In this document: piece after piece, positions 8,228 to 16,750 of the stretch
How the letters are laid out: each line of letters starts with the position of its first letter
How positions within the stretch are numbered: position 1 is the first letter of the stretch
Assembly: GCA_945862145.1 (NCBI GenBank)
Contig: CAMAXE010000034.1
Location: forward strand, 1-44,215
Length of the DNA: 44,215 nucleotides
Direction: 5' to 3'
Source: Klebsiella pneumoniae
Lineage (GTDB): Bacteria; Pseudomonadota; Gammaproteobacteria; Pseudomonadales; UBA5518
The notes under the pieces: generated by a model
Told to the model about the DNA's origin: nothing
The model's input: the letters and a program-made list of their open reading frames with translations, nothing else
Databases searched by the model: none
Translations under genes and position numbers: made by a program

Positions 8228-11200
8228 TTGACTATCGATATGTTGCCGAAAAATCTCGCTGTTAACGACCACCTCATGGCTGCTACCGGGCGCCTGGTCG
8301 CAGCCCGTACCAATTTGACGAACGTCGCAGCGCGAATTGCCCGCCTCCTTGATGAGAGTCGCTCGGGGCGGGTTGGCTTCATCACCCGCGAATGGGGCTT
8401 CATGACCCCGCACGGGCTCGGCGGCCCGATAGGGGGCAAGTTCAGGCCGTGGGAAGAAACGCTTGCCGCGGTGAAGACCTTCTTTCCCGATCCCGAGGCT
8501 TTCCGTGTTTTCGATGAAGATGCGACTGCCACGCGCCTGCCCGAGGCGGCGCTGGGGCCACGTCAGCACGAAATGCTGCCGCGCCACTCTCACCTGCATG
8601 AGTACTTGCGCCTCCCGCCGGTCGATTCGCCGCAGCTCACGCCGCAGGACATAGCCGATTACCGCGATGCCTCGCGCATCTTCATCCTGCTTGGCAGCCT
8701 TGCACACCTGTCTTTCAATTCCGGCGCCGATGGCCACCCGGTTCCGGAATGGATAGCGCACCCGTTTCAGGCGGTCGCCAGCCGACTCGAGGTGGAGCCG
8801 GCACTCACCGGGCACTTCCTCGTCGTAGACAATTGGCAGTGGCGCCCGGACGCCGCCTCACATGCCTTTGGTGCGGACGATATCGAACTGCTTTACCCGA
8901 GCTTTGGTCACTCACACGAACGCACTTATCACACCATTCCTGCCTGCATGGCGTATGCGTTGCGTGCGCTGCCACATACGATTCTCGACTTGCTGTGCGC
9001 AATGCGCGACTACGCCGACGAACGTCTTTCCGGCAAGGCGGGTTCCGTACCACGACGCCAGCTGATCGAACTCATATATGAGTTGACCCGTGGACTCGTG
9101 CAGAGCAAGGACGAATTCCAGCGGATTTCTACGCTTGCGTCGCACCGCTACCACGTGTCAAAGCACGTATTCATCCGTCACATGCAGCCGATCCACAAGG
9201 GCATTGCCCTCCGCAGCGCAGATGGGAGCGTTCGCGTCACCAAGGGGATGTCGGGGCTGCAGTTCGTGTCCTACCACATCCTCGACGCGGTGCTGGGCCG
9301 CTACCACCACGGTCGGCTCGGCGCCTTGGCCGGTATAGAAGATGTGGATGCGTACTATCCGGGTCCGCAGCGGGACTATTCTGCCTGTGTCCGCAGCCTC
9401 AGCCGCGACGCCACCTTGCGCGGATTCCTCGAGGTGGCCGGGGCTGACGCTGGCCTGTGCCATGCCTTCAACCAGCTTATCGAATGCTATGCGGGCGAGA
9501 GCGGCGTGCTTGCCGCCCATTCCCGTAAGTTGTTCAGCTACATGCACAACACCTTGCAGGTCGATACGTCCGCGGAAGGATCTGGCCAGAAGCTGGCCGC
9601 TGCCCCCAGCCCTGAGTTGAATCACACAACGGCCATGCGGATGTTCGGCATCATGAATGAGGCGGTTCACGAGCGGCGTCGCCTGCGCATAAGCCCGCTA
9701 TATGCGCCAGTGACCAAGACCGTGGCGCATCTCAACGAGGAAGGGTCGGTTGTCATCGTCGACTTTGAACGCGTCGACGAGCCGCTGCACTATCACGGGA
9801 GCGATATCGTCCGCGTGCTGATGCCCCGGGACGAGGCGTCGTCGGCCGAGCTGCGCCGTCGGTTCTTTGCGGACGTCACGCTGCTTACGCCCGGACAATT
9901 GGTGGAACTGCCCGATACGGGGTGGAGCTGGGCTGACCTCTGGCGGGCGCTGGGATGGCCGGAGGCGGGTGTATCGCCAGAATTGCTCTGTGACTTCGTG
10001 GAGGCGGTGCACGGTGGCGACGAGGGTCAGGACAGACCCGTATTTCAGCCAGTTTCGCCGCGGATTTATTCCGTGTGCGGCGTGACGCCCGGACGTCTGC
10101 GCGTGCTTGTCAGCCGGCCAATGGACAACTGTGTCCATTTCGGTTTCTCGCGGTTGTCTGACAAGAACGCGCCGCAGGCGTTTCTTGCTTGTGCATCCGG
10201 GATTCGGTTCCGGGTGCCGCCGGCGGGCTCGAACCTGCTGATGGTGGCGAGTGGCACCGGTATTTCGCCGTTTGTTTCGCTCGCCGCCGAGATCAGTAAC
10301 CGACCAGGCCGATTTACCCTCGTCCACCAGGTCCGTTCCCCCGATTTGTTCTTCGCGAATCTGGAGGCCTGGAAGCAGTTCACGCGCGCCAATCCTGCAG
10401 CGATGGTGCTTGGCTATGTCAGTGGCCATGCGGGGCAGCAAAGCAAACCACAGCACGTCGTGATTGCTGGCGGGGAGGTTCTGCAGCATACCGACCTCGA
10501 CACAGAGGCCGACGCTTATTATTTCCTGAGTGAATTCCTGCTGCAGCGCTTGCGTTCAGTGACGCTGCCACAGGGGAATTTCGCCTATTGCTGCGGGGGA
10601 GTCCGCAGCGTCGTGACGCCGCTCCGCCAGCTCCTATCCCGGCAGGGGTGGGCATACGAGTTCGAGGTGCAGTCCTACGGGGTCGAGCGGCGTATCTCGC
10701 GGCGCTCGGAGCATTTCCAGGTGGGCAACAACTTGGTCGACGCGACGCAGCTGGCGGCGGTGCACCCGGGTGGTACGCAGATTCTTGATCAAATGATGCG
10801 ATTGGCAGCGCCGTCAGGCTCATCAGCTGCAGCCTCCGAGGCAGTGCCTGACTTGTCGGCACTCTTCTTTGAGTTGCATCCAGATGCCTACAATTTGCTG
10901 CGTCTGATGAAGTCACCATGCGACAATGAGTTTCGTTCATTTGCGACTTTCATCGACAGCGAGGCCGAGCGCGGCGTGGTACTCGCCGGCGCGGCGGATC
11001 AGTACGTGGCGGCGGCGCTCGCGTTTCCGGACAAGCTCAGGGTGGTGAAGATCGCCTTGCGACTTGAGTCGGCAGCGCTGGACGCACACCTGATCGCTGG
11101 TGACAAGTCGACCGCGACGACGGTGGCTGCAGCAGCGAAATGCCTCCTGCACCTGGAAGAGCTGTTTACACATCTCGCTGCCGACGACCCGGACCGGCAG

Positions 11201-11629
11201 AAGTTTGCCCAAGAGATTGCCCGCGCCCATGAGCGCCTGGATGCAGGCTCGTTTGTGTTTGATGCGCAGACGGGGGCGCGGGGTGCAGCGGCCCAGACGC
11301 CAGCCGTTATCGAGGTGCATGAGCGGGCAGTGGGAGGCGTACTGGTGCTGACACTCAATGGCCGGCTCGACACCAGCAACAGCAAGGTGTTCCTGACCGT
11401 GTGGCAGGCTGCCCAGCAACGAAACTGCGAGCGCTTCGTCCTGGATCTGTCTGGCATCACGTTTATCAGTTCGATGGGTTTGCGAGTGCTCATTGTCGCG
11501 GCGAAGCAGTCGACGCTCGTCGTGTGCGGGATGAGTCCGTTCGTGGCGCAGATCTTCCACCTTGGCGGCATGGGTCGGGTGATCACCGTCAAGGACAGCG
11601 TCGATGAGGCAGTTCAGGCGGCTGGTTGA
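8228..11629 (+). CDS. IDO/PrnB-superfamily heme oxygenase fused to FAD reductase, cytochrome b5-like and STAS domains
   Basis: This intact 1133-residue frame has four parts. Residues about 30-445 match the indoleamine 2,3-dioxygenase superfamily: a GMSGLQFVSYHILDAVLG helix, a YYPGPQRDY segment aligning with YMPPAHRNF of human IDO1, and His431 (AAHSRKLFSYM) at the place of the proximal heme ligand. Residues about 495-820 form an FAD/NAD(P)-binding reductase of the P450-reductase/sulfite-reductase type: SPRIYSV (Arg612, Tyr614, Ser615), ASGTGISPF (675-682) and CCGG (788-791), without an FMN domain. Residues about 826-895 resemble cytochrome b5, with HPGG at 846-849 and a possible second ligand His884. 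Residues about 1025-1128 are a STAS domain (DLSGITFISSMGLR). No membrane segment or signal peptide is seen. The start is TTG 8228 or ATG 8240, neither with a clear ribosome site. The reaction and substrate are unknown; electron flow NAD(P)H to FAD to b5 to heme is inferred. Confidence 0.85.
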   Translation: MTIDMLPKNLAVNDHLMAATGRLVAARTNLTNVAARIARLLDESRSGRVGFITREWGFMTPHGLGGPIGGKFRPWEETLAAVKTFFPDPEAFRVFDEDATATRLPEAALGPRQHEMLPRHSHLHEYLRLPPVDSPQLTPQDIADYRDASRIFILLGSLAHLSFNSGADGHPVPEWIAHPFQAVASRLEVEPALTGHFLVVDNWQWRPDAASHAFGADDIELLYPSFGHSHERTYHTIPACMAYALRALPHTILDLLCAMRDYADERLSGKAGSVPRRQLIELIYELTRGLVQSKDEFQRISTLASHRYHVSKHVFIRHMQPIHKGIALRSADGSVRVTKGMSGLQFVSYHILDAVLGRYHHGRLGALAGIEDVDAYYPGPQRDYSACVRSLSRDATLRGFLEVAGADAGLCHAFNQLIECYAGESGVLAAHSRKLFSYMHNTLQVDTSAEGSGQKLAAAPSPELNHTTAMRMFGIMNEAVHERRRLRISPLYAPVTKTVAHLNEEGSVVIVDFERVDEPLHYHGSDIVRVLMPRDEASSAELRRRFFADVTLLTPGQLVELPDTGWSWADLWRALGWPEAGVSPELLCDFVEAVHGGDEGQDRPVFQPVSPRIYSVCGVTPGRLRVLVSRPMDNCVHFGFSRLSDKNAPQAFLACASGIRFRVPPAGSNLLMVASGTGISPFVSLAAEISNRPGRFTLVHQVRSPDLFFANLEAWKQFTRANPAAMVLGYVSGHAGQQSKPQHVVIAGGEVLQHTDLDTEADAYYFLSEFLLQRLRSVTLPQGNFAYCCGGVRSVVTPLRQLLSRQGWAYEFEVQSYGVERRISRRSEHFQVGNNLVDATQLAAVHPGGTQILDQMMRLAAPSGSSAAASEAVPDLSALFFELHPDAYNLLRLMKSPCDNEFRSFATFIDSEAERGVVLAGAADQYVAAALAFPDKLRVVKIALRLESAALDAHLIAGDKSTATTVAAAAKCLLHLEELFTHLAADDPDRQKFAQEIARAHERLDAGSFVFDAQTGARGAAAQTPAVIEVHERAVGGVLVLTLNGRLDTSNSKVFLTVWQAAQQRNCERFVLDLSGITFISSMGLRVLIVAAKQSTLVVCGMSPFVAQIFHLGGMGRVITVKDSVDEAVQAAG

Positions 11630-11639
11630 GGCTCAGTGC

Positions 11640-11757
11640 GCGCACTTGAGGGGTATGCTGAACGGTGTTCCGGTTCATCCGCAGCAGACTGGCAACCGTG
11701 CGGTAGCCGAGCGAAGGCTCTCGCCCGATCAGGTCCTTGATCGGAACTGAGCTCCGG
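11640..11757 (-). pseudogene. IS3-type integrase (OrfB) fragment
   Basis: The reverse strand reads PIKDLIGREPSLGYRTVASL followed by LRMNRNTVQ. This is the helix-turn-helix-like opening common in DDE transposases of the IS3 type. The frame then runs into the end of the large fusion gene without the catalytic core. It is a relic directly downstream of that gene. Confidence 0.6.
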
Positions 11758-11850
11758 CGGAGGGTTCGCCAGCGGCCTTGGCGACGCTCGCTGCCATCAA
11801 CGTAGCGCTGGCGCAGATAACCACTAGCCTGCTTGAACGAGACCTACGCG

Positions 11851-13578
11851 CTACAGGCCCACGGCCTTGCCACCCCCGCGGCGCGGGTCGGCGGCGCCCT
11901 GAAACAAGCCATCCCAGTAGAGGATCGTCTGCGTGGTGCCGATCGGGTAGGTGGGCGTAACTGTATGACCGCGCGAGCGCAGCAGCGCGATGGTGTCGGG
12001 ATTCAAGGTGCGCTCCACCAGCAGCTCGTCGGGCCACCACTGGTGATGCACGCGCGGCGCATTGGTGGCGGCCTGAATGTTCATGCCGTGATCGACAACG
12101 TTAACGATGGTCTGCAGCACCGTGGTGATGATCTGGCTGCCACCGGGCGAGCCGGTCACCAGAAACACCTTGTTGTCTTTCATGAGCAGGGTGGGTGTCA
12201 TCGAGGACAGGGGTTTCTTGCCCGGCTGCACCGCATTTGCCTCGCCGCCAAGCAACCCGAAGGCGTTCGGCTCGCCGGGCTTGGCGCTGAAGTCATCCAT
12301 CTCGTTGTTCAGCAGGATGCCCGTGCCCTTGGCCACGATGCCGCTGCCGTAGCTCCAGTTGAGCGTGTAGGTGTTAGCCACGGCGTTGCCGTCGCGGTCC
12401 ATCACGGAAAAATGCGTGGTCTGATGACTTTCATAGGGGGCGAGCTTGCCGGGTTTGACCGTCGCCGACGCAGTGGCGCGATCGGGGTTGATCTGCGAGC
12501 GCAGCGCCGCGGCGTAGTCCTTGCTGGTGAGTGCTGCCACCGGCACGGGCACGAAGCCGGGATCGCCCAGATATTCGCTGCGATCGGCATAGGCACGGCG
12601 CATCGCCTCGGCCATCAGGTGCAGGCCCTGCGCGCTGCCCGCGCCCATCGCGGCCAGGGGCCAGCCTTCGAGCATATTCAGCATCTGGATCAGATGCACG
12701 CCGCCGGATGAGGGCGGGGGCATGGACACCACCTCGAAACCGCGATAGGTGCCCGTCACGGGAGCCCGCTCCGTCACGTGGTAACTCAACAGGTCCTCCA
12801 GGGTGAGCACGCCACCCTGGCGTTGCAGATCGTCAACGATTTTCTGACCGATCGCGCCGCCGTAGATGGCCTTCGGCCCCACGGATTTCAGCAGTTTGAG
12901 CGTGGCCGCAAGATCGGTGTAGCGCCGGCGCGTGCCCATCGGCGGCGCGCTGCCGTCGGGCTCGAGGTAGACGCGCTTCGCCTCGTCATTCAGTAACAGC
13001 CGCTCGCGCCCCATCTCGAGCGAGGCCGCCTGCGTGGCATTGAGCACATAGCCCTTGTCGGCGAGTGCCAGCGCAGGGTCCACCAGCTGCCACCACTTCA
13101 TGGTGCCCCAATGCTCGAGCGCGTAGGCGAGTCCCGCCACGGTGCCCGGCACGCCCACAGCCTTCGCGCCGTGATCGAGCTCGTCGTGATCAACGCTGCC
13201 GTCTGGCTTCAGGTACATGTCGCGGGTGGCGGCACGGGGCGCGATCTCGCGGTAGTCGAGCGCGATAGTGCGGTGCTCCTTGGCGAGGTGCACGAGCATG
13301 AAACCCCCGCCGCCCAGGTTGCCCGCCTCGGGCAACACCACGGCGAGGGCCAACGCGGTAGCCACGGCTGCGTCCACGGCATTGCCGCCGCGCCTGAGGA
13401 CGCTGGCACCGATCTCCGAGGCGAGCTCCTCCTCGCTCACCACCATGCCGCCGGTGGCGGCCACCGGGGTGTAGACATCGTCAAGGCTGAAGCGCCCGGC
13501 AGCGGGGGCAGGCGTGACATCGGCAAGCGCCGCCGCGCTCAGCAGGGCCGCAAGGATCAGGCTATGGATACGCAACAT
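11851..13578 (-). CDS. ggt: Gamma-glutamyltransferase
   Basis: The 575-residue precursor begins with a signal peptide (MLRIHSLILAALLSAAALA), so it acts in the periplasm. The autoprocessing and catalytic threonine is Thr387 in HQTTHFSVMDRDGNAV, matching Thr391 of the E. coli enzyme. The gamma-glutamyl-binding arginine is likely Arg110 (DYREIAPRAA), and the oxyanion motif PLSSM is at 456-460. The enzyme cleaves the gamma-glutamyl bond of glutathione and related compounds and transfers or hydrolyses it. Length is normal for the family. It is a single gene, with the IS relic at 11640-11757 downstream and the Nudix gene divergent. Confidence 0.96.
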   Translation of the reverse strand: MLRIHSLILAALLSAAALADVTPAPAAGRFSLDDVYTPVAATGGMVVSEEELASEIGASVLRRGGNAVDAAVATALALAVVLPEAGNLGGGGFMLVHLAKEHRTIALDYREIAPRAATRDMYLKPDGSVDHDELDHGAKAVGVPGTVAGLAYALEHWGTMKWWQLVDPALALADKGYVLNATQAASLEMGRERLLLNDEAKRVYLEPDGSAPPMGTRRRYTDLAATLKLLKSVGPKAIYGGAIGQKIVDDLQRQGGVLTLEDLLSYHVTERAPVTGTYRGFEVVSMPPPSSGGVHLIQMLNMLEGWPLAAMGAGSAQGLHLMAEAMRRAYADRSEYLGDPGFVPVPVAALTSKDYAAALRSQINPDRATASATVKPGKLAPYESHQTTHFSVMDRDGNAVANTYTLNWSYGSGIVAKGTGILLNNEMDDFSAKPGEPNAFGLLGGEANAVQPGKKPLSSMTPTLLMKDNKVFLVTGSPGGSQIITTVLQTIVNVVDHGMNIQAATNAPRVHHQWWPDELLVERTLNPDTIALLRSRGHTVTPTYPIGTTQTILYWDGLFQGAADPRRGGGKAVGL

Positions 13579-13810
13579 GCGCTAGTGGCTCCGGTCAGTG
13601 CAGAGGCGAGCGCCAAAACCGCGACGCGTTAAAGAGTGCAAGCGCCGAGGATGACGACCCGAGGCGCCGGCGTCCAGACTCGGCGTCCAACCGCGAGCCC
13701 GCGACGAGTCCAACTGCTGCTAGCATGCGTAACTGCATGCCAACCCATGCTGCGGCATACCCGCCGGGGAGCGCACCATCGACCTCCAGTTCAGTCCTGC
13801 CCTTCGCGAG

Positions 13811-14410
13811 ATGATCCGCACCCGATTGGGCGCCTTCGAGCACACCGATCACGAGCGCGAGGGACTGCGCCCCGCCGCCGTGGTCTTCGCCCTGGTGCGC
13901 TGCCCGCGCAGCGGCGAGGCCTGCTTCTTGCTCACCGAAAGACCCGCCACCATGAACCGTCATGCCGGGCAGTTCGCGCTGCCGGGGGGGCGGCTGGATC
14001 CGGGCGAGACCGACCTGCAAGCGGCGCTGCGCGAGCTGCGCGAGGAGCTGGGGCTCGACATCGACGCCAGCAGCGTGCTCGGACGGCTGGATGATTTTCC
14101 GACGCGCTCGGGCTTCCGGATGCGGCCTTTCGTGGCGTGGGTAGAGGACGACTCCACCCTCGCGCCGTCCCCCTCCGAGGTGGCCCACTGCTTCCGCGTA
14201 CCCCTCGCCGACCTGATGCACGCACACGTACCCACGCTGCGCGAGGCGCCCTTTGGCGACCACCCGGTACTCTCGATCCATCTGCACAGTCTGGACGACG
14301 AAGTACACGCGCCCACGGCGGCCGTGATCTACCAGTTCCGCGAGGTGGCGCTCGCCGAGCGCGCCACGCGCGTGAGTCACTTCGAGCAGCCGCGCTTCGC
14401 GTGGTGCTGA
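13811..14410 (+). CDS. Nudix hydrolase, CoA pyrophosphatase-like
   Basis: The 199-residue protein has a complete Nudix box: Gly60, Glu66, Arg74-Glu75-Leu76, Glu78-Glu79 and Gly81. Before it lies the NuCoA-type signature LLTERPATMNRHAGQFALPG, which marks coenzyme A diphosphatases of the NudL group. These cut CoA or acyl-CoA into phosphopantetheine and 3',5'-ADP. The ATG at 13811 is the first usable start after an in-frame stop at 13730, although similarity to NudL proteins may begin slightly upstream (DLQFSPALRE). The gene is convergent with the M23 peptidase at 14414, with only a few bases between the stops. Confidence 0.92.
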   Translation: MIRTRLGAFEHTDHEREGLRPAAVVFALVRCPRSGEACFLLTERPATMNRHAGQFALPGGRLDPGETDLQAALRELREELGLDIDASSVLGRLDDFPTRSGFRMRPFVAWVEDDSTLAPSPSEVAHCFRVPLADLMHAHVPTLREAPFGDHPVLSIHLHSLDDEVHAPTAAVIYQFREVALAERATRVSHFEQPRFAWC

Positions 14411-14413
14411 GGG

Positions 14414-15454
14414 CTAGCCGGGAGCACCGACCTGCTGCACGGCGATCACGCGGCGCATGAGTTCCTGCCCGGCACGCTGGCGCAGGTGCACGATTTCTCC
14501 GGTGTAGCTGCCTGTGATCCAGGCCGCAGCCGGGCGCTTCAGACCCGAGAAGCCGTAACGCCGCGCCTGGGTGCGATCGACGATCTGCTCCGAGCGGTGC
14601 ACCACACGCCCCGCGGGATCGCGTATCGAGAAGAGCAGGCGATCGCCCGCCTGCACGCCGAACATGTCTACCCACAGCACCAGCGCGGGCGCGGCCTCGT
14701 CGACCGGCCCCGCCAGCCGCTCGCCACGGCGGATCGCCTCGATATCAGGCGGACCCACGCTGAAACCTGCGTTGTAGAGAGCCACATCCTCGTAGTCGAT
14801 GCCAGCGTCCGCGCGCCACAGGGGGTTGGCCGCACCGCCGCAACCTTGCTGCGAAGGCAGGCCGGTGAAGGGATCGATCTGCATCGTGCCGAGCCGCAGC
14901 GTGAGATGGAGGTGGGGGAACTCCGTGCGCCCGGAAAGACCGACGAGCCCCAGTGGCGCACCCGCCACGACGGCCTGCCCCGGCTTTACCCCCACGCTGC
15001 CGCGGCGCAGATGGCAGTACTGGGTCTGCCAGCCGCCGCCGTGATCGATCACCACGCCATTGCCGCAGTCGCGTCCCTTGAGGCCGGCGACCGCGGCCGG
15101 ATCCGTCACGCCCGCATCGTCCATCGCATCGCGGATATTGCGAACGGTGCCCGCAGCTGCCGCCAGAACCGGCACGCCGCGACGCATCTCACCCTGATCA
15201 CGGATGGCGATATCGGTGCCGTCGTGCCCCTCGTAGCTCCGGGTATGGCAGCGGAAATCGCGGGCGACAGAGGTTGAGGCATCGACATCGAAATAATTCG
15301 CTACCCAGCAGTCCTTGCCCAGCGTGCAGGCGAGCGGCAGCGCGAGCGCAGGGCGCCCCGCGGCAACCGCTGCGGCCGGCTGCAAGGGTTGCGCGCTGGC
15401 AAGGGCCGGCATCAGCAACAGTGCGACCACCAAACCGCGGGCAAATCGGTGCAT
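14414..15454 (-). CDS. Secreted M23 family metallopeptidase
   Basis: I place the start at 15454, which gives a 346-residue protein with a clear signal peptide (MHRFARGLVVALLLMPALAS) and a GGAGG element upstream. The LytM-type zinc site is visible: His77 and Asp81 (GHDGTD) and the HLH motif with His181 and His183. The catalytic histidine His148 lies in TQYCHL after CGNGVVIDHGGGW. M23 enzymes cut peptidoglycan cross-bridges or other glycine-rich peptides. The C-terminal 130 residues have no motif that I recognise and may be a beta-sandwich. It is divergent from the esterase at 15564. Confidence 0.92.
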   Translation of the reverse strand: MHRFARGLVVALLLMPALASAQPLQPAAAVAAGRPALALPLACTLGKDCWVANYFDVDASTSVARDFRCHTRSYEGHDGTDIAIRDQGEMRRGVPVLAAAAGTVRNIRDAMDDAGVTDPAAVAGLKGRDCGNGVVIDHGGGWQTQYCHLRRGSVGVKPGQAVVAGAPLGLVGLSGRTEFPHLHLTLRLGTMQIDPFTGLPSQQGCGGAANPLWRADAGIDYEDVALYNAGFSVGPPDIEAIRRGERLAGPVDEAAPALVLWVDMFGVQAGDRLLFSIRDPAGRVVHRSEQIVDRTQARRYGFSGLKRPAAAWITGSYTGEIVHLRQRAGQELMRRVIAVQQVGAPG

Positions 15455-15563
15455 ATGCGCTGGAACCTCCGGGCGGCAGTATGCCGCGCCCGGGACTGCT
15501 CCGGCACCTGCAGCCCAGCAAGGCGCGCTACCATCCGCCTTGCCCACACTGCGGAGACCCGGC

Positions 15564-16661
15564 ATGGCCATCAAGCGCCCAAGCTGCCCTGAGGGACGGA
15601 TCGTCGTGCTGGAGCATGTCTCGCGCGTGCTGGCAGGAAATCCTCTCGGCGACCCGCACGTGCGCAAGCTCCATGTCTGGCTGCCGCCGCAATACGACAC
15701 GGCCAGCGCCAAACGCTTCCCAGTGCTGTTCGACCTCGCGGGCTACACCGGTTCGGGACCCGCGCACCTCGCCTGGCGAGCCTTCGACGAGAACATCCCC
15801 GAACGCGCGGCGCGACTCGTGCACGACAAGCACCTGGCGCCCGCGATACTGGTGTTCCCCGACTGCTTCACGTCGCTCGGCGGCAACCAGTACATCAACT
15901 CGAGCGCCATCGGCCGCTACGCCGATTACCTCACCCGCGAACTGATCCCCACCGTGGACCGCGAGTTCCGCACGCTCGCCTCTCGCGAATCGCGAGGCTG
16001 CTTCGGCAAGTCCTCCGGCGGATACGGCGCCATCGTGCACGCGATGAAATACGCGCAGCACTGGGGTGCGGTGGCCAATCACTCGGGGGACGCCTACTTC
16101 GATTTCTGCTACCGCGCCGACTGGCCCAACACCCTGCACACCCTGGAGCGCCATGCCACGCCTGCGCGGCGTGCGGGCAAGGTCGACGTGGCGCGCAACG
16201 CCGCAAAACTCGCACCGGGGCTCGATGACGGCAGGGTGCGGCGTTTCCTCGAACACATCTGGCGCAAGGAGCGTCCGGGCGGGTCGGAGGTGCACGCGCT
16301 GATGAACCTCGCGATGGCCGCCAGCTACGATCCCGACCCGCGGGCGCCGAATGGATTCAGGCTGCCTTTTGATCTCGAGACCGGCGCGATCATCCCGGCG
16401 CGCTGGGCAAAGTGGCTCGCGCACGACCCGGTGCACATGGTCCGAGCGCATCGCGCAGGGCTGAAATCGATGCGCGGCATCTGGATCGACTGTGGCTGGC
16501 ACGATCAGTACCACATCCACTACGGCACGCGGCAACTCTCACTCGCACTGGCAAAAGCCGGCATCGGCCACAGCTACGAGGAGTTCGACGACACCCACTC
16601 AGGCATCGATTACCGCATGGAGCGAAGCCTGCCTTTCCTCACGCGGGTTCTGGCGCGCTGA
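15564..16661 (+). CDS. Alpha/beta hydrolase, esterase (PF00756-like)
   Basis: The start at 15564 has GGAG seven bases upstream and gives 365 residues with no signal peptide. The nucleophile elbow is GKSSGGYGA and a histidine-bearing C-terminal motif is DDTHSGIDYR; an acidic residue is likely in IDCGWHDQYH. This matches the esterase D/feruloyl esterase/antigen 85-like family, which hydrolyse ester bonds of varied substrates. It is monocistronic and divergent from the M23 peptidase, with a shared promoter region of about 110 bp. Confidence 0.88.
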   Translation: MAIKRPSCPEGRIVVLEHVSRVLAGNPLGDPHVRKLHVWLPPQYDTASAKRFPVLFDLAGYTGSGPAHLAWRAFDENIPERAARLVHDKHLAPAILVFPDCFTSLGGNQYINSSAIGRYADYLTRELIPTVDREFRTLASRESRGCFGKSSGGYGAIVHAMKYAQHWGAVANHSGDAYFDFCYRADWPNTLHTLERHATPARRAGKVDVARNAAKLAPGLDDGRVRRFLEHIWRKERPGGSEVHALMNLAMAASYDPDPRAPNGFRLPFDLETGAIIPARWAKWLAHDPVHMVRAHRAGLKSMRGIWIDCGWHDQYHIHYGTRQLSLALAKAGIGHSYEEFDDTHSGIDYRMERSLPFLTRVLAR

Positions 16662-16750
16662 ACGCTGCGGGGCGAAGGAATCCGCGCTCCGGGCGCGTCT
16701 GAGGCCTTATCACCGACGTGACGAACGATGACAGCATCAAGGAGCAATGA

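Noticed and set aside
6145-11757. Composite transposon formed by two copies of one IS
   Set aside because: The OrfA-like and OrfB-like relics appear to come from different IS3-type groups and no terminal repeats were found, so I only call them flanking relics.
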